Source of the DNA: Paenibacillus elgii NBRC 100335
GTDB taxonomy: Bacteria; Bacillota; Bacilli; Paenibacillales; NBRC-103111
Reading direction: 5' to 3'
Length of the DNA: 64,000 nt
NCBI RefSeq assembly: GCF_004000865.1
Contig: NZ_BIMB01000029.1
Span: 1 to 64,000 of the forward strand
The position numbers were made by a program, and so were the translations under genes. Shown piece after piece: positions 1-7,886 of the stretch. The notes beneath the pieces are model-generated. The model worked only from the letters and a program-made list of their open reading frames with translations. It ran no database searches and was not told the origin of the DNA. The number at the start of each line of letters is the position of its first letter. Position 1 is the first letter of the stretch.

Positions 1-22
1 AGAGTGCCGGGGCTTTATCTAT

Positions 23-592
23 TTAAGTTACCAACTCAAACCAGCTTATATTAAGGGACAAAAGGTTCGTTTGGTTTGTATTGTTTGTGAGCTTGACATA
101 AAAAGTTCTGTTCGTTGTAGTAGGAGGTATAGCAATTTCTCCATTATAATCAATAACAACGGGTCCACCAGTCTGAATTATCGAATTAAAAATTGTTCCG
201 CCAATCGTAGGATCGGTAGCTTGTGTAATAAATTTCGAAGTTGTCAAACTGGTATTAGTTGAACCTTGATTGGAATTAACAGGCGGAATGCTTGTTCCTG
301 CTGCAGAAAAAGTTGCGTTAAGAAGGACATCAATTGTCGTATTAACTGTAGCCCCTCCCGAAACTCTCTGGATATAAAGAGTTCTTCCCGAGTTGGCAGG
401 GTTGGTAAGTTGGATAGTAAGAAATCCGTTAGCGGCCACGGAGCGCGATTGAGTGGTAATTGCAAAAAATGTGCCGTTCTGTGCGGCTGCATAAGATGGT
501 GAAGATACAATGTTTGGGGTAGTAATGGTTTGGAGGCTTTTAACATAGATCGGTTGATTCAATCCTGAAACCGGATTATTGTTGGGAGACAT
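23..592 (-). CDS. Hypothetical beta-rich, Thr/Asn-rich surface-type protein
   Basis: I do not recognise this 189-residue protein. It is rich in Thr, Asn, Ser and Ile, has no Cys, no obvious signal peptide and no membrane segment, and its body alternates hydrophobic and polar residues as in a beta-sandwich (for example FLTIQLTNPANSGRTLYI). That composition resembles the C-terminal domains of bacterial spore-surface or exported proteins, but I cannot assign it. The start beginning MSPNNNPVSG is chosen because GGGAGGG lies 8 bases upstream; an in-frame start 31 codons earlier has no ribosome site. A perfect 17-base palindrome sits just upstream. It appears monocistronic. Confidence 0.6.
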   Translation of the reverse strand: MSPNNNPVSGLNQPIYVKSLQTITTPNIVSSPSYAAAQNGTFFAITTQSRSVAANGFLTIQLTNPANSGRTLYIQRVSGGATVNTTIDVLLNATFSAAGTSIPPVNSNQGSTNTSLTTSKFITQATDPTIGGTIFNSIIQTGGPVVIDYNGEIAIPPTTTNRTFYVKLTNNTNQTNLLSLNISWFELVT

Positions 593-625
593 TTGCTTTT
601 CCCTCCCAGTATTTAAAATGTGTAT

Positions 626-642
626 CAACATACTGTATGTTG
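626..642. promoter_or_regulatory. 17-bp perfect palindrome upstream of the hypothetical protein gene
   Basis: CAACATAC and GTATGTTG flank a single central base, giving a perfect inverted repeat about 34 bases upstream of the minus-strand start at 592. Position and symmetry fit a repressor or activator operator for that gene. The binding protein is unknown. Confidence 0.4.
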
Positions 643-876
643 CATTTTGGGAATTTATTTCTTCGTAGCATTGACGGTCTTCCAACTACGGGGGGATGAA
701 AGGGGGACACACTTCACTTCGAAGCTCAACAATCTACTCGGATTAGAAGCGTATACGAACAGGAGAAACCCTTGGTAATCAATGGTTTTAAAGATATACT
801 TGGATTCAATATAGATGCATTTCAATTTATGAGGAATTGAAACTGGGGAAGAGGACCGTCTGCCGAATCCCTTTGA

Positions 877-1395
877 TGGGGGCTTAACGATGAAGAAAAG
901 AACGGTTTTAACATATCTGAACTTTTCAATAGTCTTTCCTATGTAGGAATTGTTTTATTAGGATTTAGTATGATCTTTGTGGTCAGAGAAAGCTTGAATC
1001 AACGAATGAATTTCTATCTTCAAGAGGCTTTAACTAATTATCTGCCCTCTGCATCACTCGAAATCAAAGGGGAGGAGCAATATAACGTTAATCTGGCCAA
1101 GCCAATGCTAGGCCAGAATCTAAAAAATGAAAAAAGAACTTTGGGGAAATTTTATCCTGAATTGCCTTATCATCAATCGGAAGTTTTTTTGGTGGACAAA
1201 TACGTAACAAACAATCCAAGTGTTAGTTATAGGTTTGTTTTTAAAAAGCCATATCAGATTGATAACCAGGATGTATCAAATAAAGTATGTTTTGTATGGG
1301 GGATGTGCAGCTATTTTTATCATGGTTATGTAGATATTGATCTGAAGACTGGTGAAGTTATTGGTCTTAAAATCCAATATATGGATATCAAATAA
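877..1395 (+). pseudogene. Decayed gene for a membrane-anchored hypothetical protein
   Basis: The uninterrupted part from the ATG at 970 encodes 141 residues of a soluble extracytoplasmic-type domain. The same frame remains protein-like upstream: from 877 it reads a charged stretch (NDEEKNGFNI) followed by one membrane segment that contains the 970 Met in its middle. No ATG, GTG or TTG lies in frame between 877 and 970, and TGA codons stop the frame at 874 and 838, with protein-like sequence again beyond 841. A start at 970 has only a weak AGGA and would cut the membrane helix in half. I read this as a formerly longer membrane-anchored gene that has lost its 5' end to stop mutations. Function unknown. 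Confidence 0.45.
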
Positions 1396-1477
1396 TCTAC
1401 CATTTGAAAGAATAATAGTTACTATGGATCGAATGTTCCAATATCGATCCGAAAACAGATGCAACAAAGCCCGAAAA

Positions 1478-1512
1478 CAAAAAAAAGCACTCGTCTAAAA
1501 TAAAACGAGCGC
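1478..1512 (-). terminator. Rho-independent terminator of the DUF2569-small protein pair
   Basis: Read on the minus strand, GCGCTCGT pairs with ACGAGTGC (8 bp, one G-T) and is followed by eight Ts. It lies just after the stop at 1526. Confidence 0.75.
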
Positions 1513-1525
1513 ACGCACCAAAATA

Positions 1526-1681
1526 TTAATACTTCCCTCCACGATTAACTTCTACGGTTTTTTCCTTAAGATTCGTTTCTTTTTGAAAATGAGTTATTTT
1601 TTGCTTAATCTTTTTAGCTCGATCTTTCAGTTCACTGACCTCATCGGCCTTTCTAGAGTCTGATTCAGCATCACACTTCAT
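1526..1681 (-). CDS. 51-residue charged small protein, translationally coupled
   Basis: This short frame encodes 51 residues, very rich in Lys and Glu (for example DEVSELKDRAKKIKQKI), probably one long amphipathic helix or coiled coil, ending NRGGKY. Its ATG overlaps the TGA of the upstream membrane-protein gene as ATGA, so translation is likely coupled, and a good terminator follows 14 bases after its stop. Both points argue for a real gene despite its size. It may be a soluble partner of the membrane protein; I do not recognise a family. Confidence 0.55.
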   Translation of the reverse strand: MKCDAESDSRKADEVSELKDRAKKIKQKITHFQKETNLKEKTVEVNRGGKY

Positions 1682-2118
1682 CAACCGTTTATAAATGTTT
1701 CCTTTACTCTATTCGATTTAAAAAAATAGAAAATCCAGATGATACTGATTGCCCCAACAAGTATTGATAAATGGTAGGAGTTGGGGATGATCTGTCCTCT
1801 GCTGTAATAGTCCATATACGTTAATATTCTAATTACAATACAAAACACTTCAAAAATAATAATTAGTCGCGGAGCATAACTCTTCTTACTAATAAAGAGC
1901 AATAATAGTAGTCCTGTAACTAACGTCTTTATGAAAGTTCCTAATAATATGACATTCTGTATCCAATTTCTTTCTTCAATAAGGTTAGTTAAGTAAGGCA
2001 ATATTCTTATAACTCCAGAAATATACATTGCTTCACTTATAAGCAAAGTTATTAAATAAACAAGTAACCATCCTCCAAGTGGTTTAGGATACAATTCTTT
2101 GGCTTCGTTATTCGACAT
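1681..2118 (-). CDS. DUF2569-like four-helix membrane protein
   Basis: A 145-residue integral membrane protein with four predicted transmembrane segments (about residues 15-38, 57-77, 82-102 and 118-134). The N-terminal GGWLLVYLITLLIS motif after a short polar stretch resembles DUF2569 proteins, whose function is unknown. AGGGAG lies 8 bases before the ATG. It is the first gene of a two-gene unit: its stop overlaps the start of a 51-residue charged protein, and a terminator follows. The surrounding DNA is more AT-rich than the rest of the window. Confidence 0.65.
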   Translation of the reverse strand: MSNNEAKELYPKPLGGWLLVYLITLLISEAMYISGVIRILPYLTNLIEERNWIQNVILLGTFIKTLVTGLLLLLFISKKSYAPRLIIIFEVFCIVIRILTYMDYYSRGQIIPNSYHLSILVGAISIIWIFYFFKSNRVKETFING

Positions 2119-2232
2119 CTTTGAAACTCCCTGTTATAGATCCTTATAAAGTTTTATAGTAATTTATTTTACTATCATTACCATTTGGAATAAGTATACT
2201 ATGAATACGAAACGAATAGAATACGATGCTTC

Positions 2233-2270
2233 AGCCTATAGACGAGGAATCGCGCCTATGGGCTTTTCTT
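2233..2270 (+). terminator. Orphan terminator-like hairpin between divergent genes
   Basis: GCCTATAG and CTATGGGC form an 8-bp stem (one G-T) followed by TTTTCTT. No intact plus-strand gene ends nearby, so it is either a relic or belongs to an unseen short transcript. Confidence 0.3.
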
Positions 2271-2358
2271 GTTCAGCACACAAAAATGTAAAATTCCCGG
2301 TTCCCATAAGCTGGCTTTTTTAGTACGGTATTATTGTAAATAACAGGGAGGTCTGACG

Positions 2359-2730
2359 ATGAGAAAAGCCTTCGTTTTACTATTTTTACTGTTACTTTTG
2401 CAGGGATGTGCCCGTGAAGATCAAAAGAACCATGTGTTCTCCGGAGAGAGCGAGCATTGGACGGGGAAGTTTGAAGTTTATCGGATCGGCGACAAAGCGG
2501 AGGAAAGATTGACGCTTCAATATAAACCGGACGAGCGGCTTACAGTGCCGATTGACTTCTCCTATTCCTTTTCCGGGGGAAGCTCCTCGACAAAAGGCTA
2601 TAACATAAAAAATAATAAAATTATAGCCCGCTCCGTCTCCTCGATTGCTCCTCTTCAAAAGAGCGAGGAAATCCCCATACATGTCGAATGGGCCGGAAAA
2701 AAGGAGGACGTACTGCTTAAGTCGAAATAA
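2359..2730 (+). CDS. Small secreted lipoprotein
   Basis: A 123-residue lipoprotein. Residues 1-17 form a signal peptide ending in the lipobox LQGC, so Cys17 should be lipidated and the mature domain held outside the membrane. The mature part is polar and predicted beta-rich, with no recognisable family motif. GGGAGG precedes the ATG by 8 bases. It sits 45 bases upstream of a WYL regulator gene in the same direction and might share its transcript, but nothing ties the functions together. Confidence 0.7.
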   Translation: MRKAFVLLFLLLLLQGCAREDQKNHVFSGESEHWTGKFEVYRIGDKAEERLTLQYKPDERLTVPIDFSYSFSGGSSSTKGYNIKNNKIIARSVSSIAPLQKSEEIPIHVEWAGKKEDVLLKSK

Positions 2731-2775
2731 TGCTGCTATGAGGGAGAGTCCGAATAAAGAAAGGCTGGAACGGTC

Positions 2776-3717
2776 TTGCGTTTGGAACGGATACTTGCTG
2801 TTTTGATGCTGGTGGTCAACAGGAGAAGAATATCGGCCGCGGAGCTCGCGGACAAAATGGATGTTTCGGTCCGGACCGTCTACCGGGATATCGAAACGTT
2901 GTGCCAAGCCGGGTTCCCGATCGTCGCCTACCAAGGGGCTGGGGGCGGCTTTACCGTCATGGAGGGCTATCGGCTGGACCGGAACGCGCTGACGTTCGAG
3001 GAGATCACATCGGTCATTTCGGCGTTAAAAGGAATGACGAAGACACTCGACGATACGCGTCTCGGAACGACGCTGGAGAAATATACGAGCTTGCTCACCG
3101 ACAAGGAAAAAGAAACCGCCCGCTTCTGGCAGGAGCGGCTCGTCATCGATATGAACCCGTGGGGGGCAGACGGTGCGATGAAGCGGAAGGTCGCCCTGAT
3201 TCGGGAAGCGCTCCAGAGGGAGGTGACCCTCCGTTTCGCCTATACTTCGAACAACAGGGTGACGACCGACCGGGAGGTCGAGCCGATGACGCTTGTGCTC
3301 AAGGGCGCAGCGTGGTATTTGTACGCGTATTGCCCGCTTCGCGGCGACTTTCGCATGTTCCGGTTGTCCCGCATGACTCAAGTGGTTGTGACGGATCACC
3401 CATTCGAGCGCAGAGAGCATGCGAGCCTGGAAGAGAAAGACTTGGAGCAGATGTGGAATAGCGGCTCCCGGACGGTGACGATGGTACTGCGCTTCGCGCC
3501 TGAGGCGAGAGCCCGGGCGGAAGAGTTTTTCGGCATGGAGGAAGGGCAAGCGGGAGAGGACGGTTTCTTGACGGTTGTGCAAACGTATCCCGAGGACGAG
3601 TGGGTGTACGGCTTCCTGCTCAGCTTCGGGGACCAGGTCGAAATCCTCGAACCCGAGCGGCTGCGCATGCTCATCCGGGGTCGCGCGGAGCGCATCTGCA
3701 AGATGTACGGAAAATGA
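2776..3717 (+). CDS. WYL-domain transcriptional regulator (YafY/DeoR-like HTH)
   Basis: A 313-residue DNA-binding regulator. Residues 1-60 are a winged helix-turn-helix of the HTH_11 type (ISAAELADKMDVSVRTVYRDI). A WYL domain follows at about 140-215 with the variant core AWYLYAYCPLRGDFRMFRLSRM, and a WCX-like C-terminal extension covers about 235-310. WYL domains usually sense a ligand such as a nucleotide or nucleic acid. The start is a TTG that gives the family-typical opening RLERILAVLMLV. It is followed 77 bases later by a zinc-ribbon protein gene, a pairing that suggests co-expression. Target genes are unknown. Confidence 0.88.
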   Translation: MRLERILAVLMLVVNRRRISAAELADKMDVSVRTVYRDIETLCQAGFPIVAYQGAGGGFTVMEGYRLDRNALTFEEITSVISALKGMTKTLDDTRLGTTLEKYTSLLTDKEKETARFWQERLVIDMNPWGADGAMKRKVALIREALQREVTLRFAYTSNNRVTTDREVEPMTLVLKGAAWYLYAYCPLRGDFRMFRLSRMTQVVVTDHPFERREHASLEEKDLEQMWNSGSRTVTMVLRFAPEARARAEEFFGMEEGQAGEDGFLTVVQTYPEDEWVYGFLLSFGDQVEILEPERLRMLIRGRAERICKMYGK

Positions 3718-3794
3718 AAAAATAACATGACAAACTGTTGTCAGAGTTAGGGGTGTATGCTGAAGCTATTCCCAATCAAATGGAGGTTGTCAAA

Positions 3795-4052
3795 ATGGAT
3801 AAACAGTTTTGTCAAAGCTGCAGCATGCCCCTGAACACTGCCGAGGATTTCGGCACGAATGCCGACGGAAGCCGCAATGAAGAGTACTGCACCTACTGCT
3901 ATCAAGGAGGGGCCTTCACCTCCCCGGACGCTACTGTGCAGTCGATGATCGAGGAATGCGTTCCGCATGTGGTCGAAGGTCAAGGCATATCGGAGCAGCA
4001 AGCCCGCGAAATGCTGAATCAATTCATCCCTTCGCTCAAAAGATGGGCGTAA
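3795..4052 (+). CDS. Zinc-ribbon domain protein
   Basis: An 85-residue protein beginning MDKQFCQSCSMPL. Two CxxC pairs (CQSC near residue 5 and CTYC near residue 35) should bind one zinc ion. The helical C-terminal half includes SEQQAREMLNQFIPSLKRW. This matches the putative zinc-ribbon family PF12674, whose members are small and of unknown role. The start is set by GGAGG 9 bases upstream; an upstream in-frame start at 3738 has no ribosome site. It follows a WYL regulator gene and may be its target or partner. Confidence 0.75.
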   Translation: MDKQFCQSCSMPLNTAEDFGTNADGSRNEEYCTYCYQGGAFTSPDATVQSMIEECVPHVVEGQGISEQQAREMLNQFIPSLKRWA

Positions 4053-4100
4053 CAGACTGACGTTCGGTCGCAAAGCTTTTCTTCATTAGGTCGCAAAAGA

Positions 4101-4155
4101 AGCCGCCGTCGTGCTCTGCGTTATTCGCAGGCGCGTCTGCGGCTTTCAGCTTTTT
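4101..4155 (+). terminator. Possible terminator after the zinc-ribbon gene
   Basis: AGCCGC pairs with GCGGCT across a long, itself partly paired, loop, followed by a T-rich stretch. It lies 48 bases after the stop at 4052. Confidence 0.35.
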
Positions 4156-4252
4156 GCTGAGCCTGAGCCGCTCTTCTTAACTGAACCGTCAATGAAATGA
4201 TGGAAAATGGCATATATAGGATATAGAATGGATTTAGATTTGGAGGGGTACG

Positions 4253-4942
4253 ATGGGGATTGCTTTGGTGCAGGTTGCTCTTTTTGCATGGGGCCTAGGG
4301 ATGGCAAGGCGGAGAGCGGCAAGCGGAGAGGACGATCTCATACTTCCGCTGTGGGCACGAGTGCTGCTCAGTCTCTCGTTGGTTGTGGCAGCGTTCGTGA
4401 TTTGGCGATCCGACCCCGCTTCGCCTTATGGCGAGTGGGTGTTTTGGGGAATGCTGATGTCCTTCCTCGGCGATCTGTCCATGGCCGGCGTCATTCCTTG
4501 GCCGCAACGGCTAATTGGCGGCATGCTGACCTTCGCGGTCGCGCAGAGCTTCTATATGACGGCTTTTATTCAAATGATGTCTGCCAGCGGAGGGGCCGCG
4601 GGAGGCCGCGGATTATGGATCGGTGTGGCCGGTTACGGTCTGCTGCTTGTTGTCGGGTGGCTGTTCTTCATTCGCAACCCCCGCAAGCAAGCCATCCTTA
4701 ATTATGGAGCGCTTGGATACGGACTATGGGTCGGCGGAATGGCCTGTTTTGCTCTTGATCTGGCCATGATGTTAGGGGGAGTCTGGTGGCTGACGGCTGT
4801 CGGCGGGCTGATCTTTGTCCTGTCCGATCTGCTGATCGGCGTGACGGATGTCGGGGGATACCGAATGAAACATAAAGAACTATGGATCTGGTTCACGTAT
4901 GTCGCCGGACAGATGGCGATTATTTACGCCGCGGCAGGATGA
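4253..4942 (+). CDS. YhhN/TMEM86 family membrane protein (lysoplasmalogenase-like)
   Basis: A 229-residue integral membrane protein with about eight hydrophobic segments. The signature acidic motifs of the YhhN family are present: GMLMSFLGDLSMAG near residue 65 and GLIFVLSDLLIGV near residue 187. Mammalian TMEM86 members hydrolyse the vinyl-ether bond of lysoplasmalogens; the bacterial role is less clear, so the substrate here is open. GGAGGGG lies 4 bases before the ATG. It is followed closely by aldehyde dehydrogenase and hydroxylase genes. Since plasmalogen cleavage releases fatty aldehydes, the three could form a lipid-aldehyde unit; that is inference. Confidence 0.75.
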   Translation: MGIALVQVALFAWGLGMARRRAASGEDDLILPLWARVLLSLSLVVAAFVIWRSDPASPYGEWVFWGMLMSFLGDLSMAGVIPWPQRLIGGMLTFAVAQSFYMTAFIQMMSASGGAAGGRGLWIGVAGYGLLLVVGWLFFIRNPRKQAILNYGALGYGLWVGGMACFALDLAMMLGGVWWLTAVGGLIFVLSDLLIGVTDVGGYRMKHKELWIWFTYVAGQMAIIYAAAG

Positions 4943-4983
4943 GGTTCGGCGAATAAAATATTTTGTAGCGAAATGGAGCGATC

Positions 4984-6519
4984 GTGTTGGCGTGGAGAGC
5001 GGTAAATCCTGCGACTGGAGAAGAAGGAGAGGAGATTCGGGTAACGCCGCTGGAGGGGGTGGACCAAATGATGCAAAAGGCGAAAACAGCTTCGGCCCGA
5101 TGGAGGCAGACGCCGGTAGCGGAACGATTGACGTATTTGCGGCGGATTCGCTACTACATCACGGAGCATTTTGAGGAATGCGCGGAGCTGATTGTTCAGG
5201 CAACCGGGAAGCCGCTCGTGGAAGCGGCGACGCACGAGCTGTTTATCGTGGCGGATGCGATCAAGCATATGGAAGACTGCGCAGTCAAAACGCTAAAAAC
5301 GCGAAAAGCGAAGACACCGCTCACCTTGTTCGGGAAGCAATCCACGATTTCCTACCACCCCCGCGGTGTCGTTCTTGTCATTGCGCCGTGGAATTTTCCG
5401 TTTCAGCTTGCGATGATACCTGCGTTAAACGCATTAACAGCCGGCAACAGCGTCATTATCAAGCCTTCCGAGGTAACGCCGCTTGTAGGGATATTGATGG
5501 AGCGTATTTTCGCGGCGGCGGGATTTCCCGAAGGGCTTGTGCAAATCGCTCATGGAGATGGCGTGCTGGGAGCCAGGCTCATTGAGGCGGAGCCGGACTA
5601 TATTTTCTTCACGGGCTCCGTAGAAACCGGCGCGCGGATTCAGCAAGAAGCCGCGAAGCGGCTCATCCCGACCACGCTCGAGCTCGGCGGCAAAGACCCG
5701 ATGATCGTCTTCGCCGATGCGAATCTCGAACGGGCCGTGCGAGGAGCGGTATGGGGCTCGCTGGCCAACAGCGGGCAAGCGTGTATTTCGGTGGAGCGAA
5801 TCTATGTCGAGCGATCCGTTTATGCCGACTTTACCGAGCGACTAAAGCAGGAAGTGAGCCGGCTGCGCCAAAATGGAACCGAGGATACGGACTTGGGCTC
5901 GATGACATTTTCGAAGCAGGTGGATATCGTTAGCGATCATGTTCGCCATGCACTGGAGGAAGGGGCCGAGCTAGAATGCGGCATTCATCCCGAACAATGG
6001 AAGCTGTCGCAGGGCTTGCAGGTTCAGCCTATCGTACTGACGCAGGTGAACCCGCGGATGAAGGTGATGCGTGAAGAAACGTTCGGTCCCGTCATTAACG
6101 TCATGCCTTTTGACCATGAGAGGGAAGCGGTCGAGCTGGCGAACGACTCCTCCTTCGGCCTGAACGCGAGCGTCTGGAGCCGGGACTTGAACAAGGCCCG
6201 CCGCGTCGCCGACCTGCTGGAGTGCGGCGGCGTGTGTATTAATGATGTCATGGTCACGATCGCGAATCCGTACTTGCCTTTTGGCGGGATAAAGCACAGC
6301 GGAATAGGCCGCTACCATGGGGAAGAGGGCCTTACGTTGTTTTGTCATCAAAAGGCGGTCATGCTGGACCGGGGAACGAAACCGGCGGAAGTCAACTGGT
6401 TTCCGTATGCGGGCAAGTACCCGGTCTTCGGCCGTCTGATTAAAAGCTGGTACGGTTCCCGGAGAAGCCTGGTTGGTTTCATTCGGGCGTATCTTGAGTT
6501 GTTGCGAAAATCCAAATAA
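4984..6519 (+). CDS. NAD(P)-dependent aldehyde dehydrogenase
   Basis: A 511-residue cytosolic-type aldehyde dehydrogenase, oxidising an aldehyde to the carboxylate with NAD(P). Visible landmarks are the oxyanion Asn in APWNFPFQLA (about residue 137), the cofactor motif FTGSVETG (about 210), the general base Glu in LELGGKDP (about 232) and the catalytic Cys in SGQACISVERI (about 265). A C-terminal extension past the usual core (about residues 470-511) contains a basic or hydrophobic stretch that might touch the membrane. The start is GTG with GGAG 5-8 bases upstream. The neighbouring YhhN-like and fatty-acid-hydroxylase-like genes suggest a long-chain aldehyde substrate, as for class 3 enzymes. 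Confidence 0.9.
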   Translation: MLAWRAVNPATGEEGEEIRVTPLEGVDQMMQKAKTASARWRQTPVAERLTYLRRIRYYITEHFEECAELIVQATGKPLVEAATHELFIVADAIKHMEDCAVKTLKTRKAKTPLTLFGKQSTISYHPRGVVLVIAPWNFPFQLAMIPALNALTAGNSVIIKPSEVTPLVGILMERIFAAAGFPEGLVQIAHGDGVLGARLIEAEPDYIFFTGSVETGARIQQEAAKRLIPTTLELGGKDPMIVFADANLERAVRGAVWGSLANSGQACISVERIYVERSVYADFTERLKQEVSRLRQNGTEDTDLGSMTFSKQVDIVSDHVRHALEEGAELECGIHPEQWKLSQGLQVQPIVLTQVNPRMKVMREETFGPVINVMPFDHEREAVELANDSSFGLNASVWSRDLNKARRVADLLECGGVCINDVMVTIANPYLPFGGIKHSGIGRYHGEEGLTLFCHQKAVMLDRGTKPAEVNWFPYAGKYPVFGRLIKSWYGSRRSLVGFIRAYLELLRKSK

Positions 6520-6550
6520 GCGAGCCGGGCAGCGGCAAGGGGGACGCGCG

Positions 6551-7174
6551 ATGAGACCCTATATCAAAGAGTTTTTTACCCATGTTGATATTTGCGTGAT
6601 GTGCGTATTGCTGGTGGCGGGGTGGACGGTCATTTTGCCGCATGCGAATGAGGGGACGATATGGCTGGCTCTCGTCATTGGCATGGCGGGTTATGCGTTG
6701 AGCGAATATATGATCCATCGCTTTTTGTTTCATATGAAGCCGCCGAAGCATCCCCTGCTGCTTGCTATGCTCCGCCGTCTGCACTATGACCATCATATTT
6801 ATCCTAACGAATTGCATCTGCTGTTTCTTCCCGTATGGTACAGCCTCCCGGTCATGGCCGGACCGGCGCTGATTGCTTATGGGGTGACGTGGGATACGGT
6901 GCTGACCATCGCTTTTGTGACGGGAGTGATCAGCTTCCTGCTTTACTACGAATGGACGCATTTTGTCGCCCACCGGCCTATTAAGCCGATCACGCCCTGG
7001 GGGCGCTGGATGAAGAAAGTGCATCTCTGGCATCATTATAAAAGCGAACATTACTGGTACGGCGTAACCAACCCACTGTTCGATGTCATGCTGGGCACGT
7101 TTCGCGACGAGCAGCAGGTGGAAAAAAGCGAAACGGCGCGCAATCTGGAAGGAAAAGCTGATTCGCGGCTCTAA
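6551..7174 (+). CDS. Fatty acid hydroxylase/sterol desaturase superfamily membrane enzyme
   Basis: A 207-residue membrane di-iron enzyme candidate. The histidine boxes of the superfamily are visible in order: HRFLFH, HYDHH, HFVAHRP and HLWHHY followed by H in SEHYWYGV. These should hold two irons at the cytoplasmic face, with hydrophobic segments at about 15-35, 38-55, 90-110 and 115-135. Such enzymes hydroxylate or desaturate lipid chains. AAGGGGG lies 7 bases before the ATG; an upstream in-frame start overlaps the aldehyde dehydrogenase and has no ribosome site. It follows the dehydrogenase by 31 bases and is probably co-transcribed; a shared terminator follows. Confidence 0.82.
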   Translation: MRPYIKEFFTHVDICVMCVLLVAGWTVILPHANEGTIWLALVIGMAGYALSEYMIHRFLFHMKPPKHPLLLAMLRRLHYDHHIYPNELHLLFLPVWYSLPVMAGPALIAYGVTWDTVLTIAFVTGVISFLLYYEWTHFVAHRPIKPITPWGRWMKKVHLWHHYKSEHYWYGVTNPLFDVMLGTFRDEQQVEKSETARNLEGKADSRL

Positions 7175-7203
7175 TCACGTTTTCAATATTTGGCAAGTTC
7201 GAT

Positions 7204-7261
7204 GACCCGTAAAGACGGACGCTTTTGTAAAAAGTGCCCTGCTTACGGGTCGTTTGTATTT
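7204..7261. terminator. Bidirectional terminator between convergent genes
   Basis: GACCCGTAA and TTACGGGTC form a perfect 9-bp stem around a 30-base loop, followed on the plus strand by a T-rich stretch. It separates the hydroxylase gene from the convergent MarR gene. Confidence 0.6.
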
Positions 7262-7725
7262 TAGAGCTTCAAGGCGAGCTGCTCGGTAATTTTGTCGATC
7301 ATAGCGAAAAACTGCGTCTTCTCCTCGTCGTTCAGCGGTTCGAGCATATCGGCAAGCAGCTGCCGCCGGATTTCCATGGCGCTCATCACGAAGGCCGCGC
7401 CTTGATCCGTGAGCGCGATCCGTACGGTGCGTCGGTCCGAGTCGCTGCGCAGACGGACGATGAAGCCGTCTTCCTCCAACTGATTTAGCGCGATCGTCGT
7501 GGCACCGGAGGAAAGCTGCAATCGTTTGGCGATATCGGCGACCATGCAGTTTTCGTTATGGTAGATGGTCTTAAGAATGTAGTATTTCGTATTGTTCATC
7601 CGCATATGCGGCTCTTTGAGCTTTTGCTCGATGAGCTTCATTTTGTATTTCAAGAACGTTTCCGCCAGTTTGTTCATCGAGTCGAATTCATGGGCGGACG
7701 TGTCCAGAGGCTGGTTTACGGGCAT
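7261..7725 (-). CDS. MarR-family transcriptional regulator
   Basis: A 154-residue winged-helix repressor of the MarR family. The core includes the recognition region CMVADIAKRLQLSSGATTIALNQLEEDGFIVR (shown by its ends, residues about 60-91) and the beta-wing RSDSDRRTVRIALTDQG. N- and C-terminal helices should form the dimer interface. AAGGAG precedes the ATG by 7 bases. It is divergent from a HlyD-DHA2 efflux operon, and a perfect 23-base palindrome lies over the operon's promoter. The layout is that of a classic drug-responsive repressor of an EmrAB-type pump, with the inducer unknown. Confidence 0.9.
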   Translation of the reverse strand: MPVNQPLDTSAHEFDSMNKLAETFLKYKMKLIEQKLKEPHMRMNNTKYYILKTIYHNENCMVADIAKRLQLSSGATTIALNQLEEDGFIVRLRSDSDRRTVRIALTDQGAAFVMSAMEIRRQLLADMLEPLNDEEKTQFFAMIDKITEQLALKL

Positions 7726-7832
7726 GCGGCTTCTCCTTACATTTGTTCGAAATCGGTAGATAGATCAAGTATACCGGATTTTATTACTAATTGTGTTCCG
7801 TTTTTTTTCATGCTAAAGTTGTTTTATCGCAA

Positions 7833-7855
7833 AATTACTTTATTGTAAAGTAATT
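7833..7855. promoter_or_regulatory. MarR operator palindrome over the efflux-operon promoter
   Basis: AATTACTTTA and TAAAGTAATT flank TTG, a perfect 10-bp inverted repeat. A possible -35 TTGTTT at 7819-7824 with -10 TATTGT at 7841-7846 would put the palindrome across the -10 element of the efflux operon starting at 7887. Size and AT-rich symmetry fit a MarR dimer site. Confidence 0.7.
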
Positions 7856-7886
7856 AACATATTAAAATAATGGAGGAGAAATTGGA

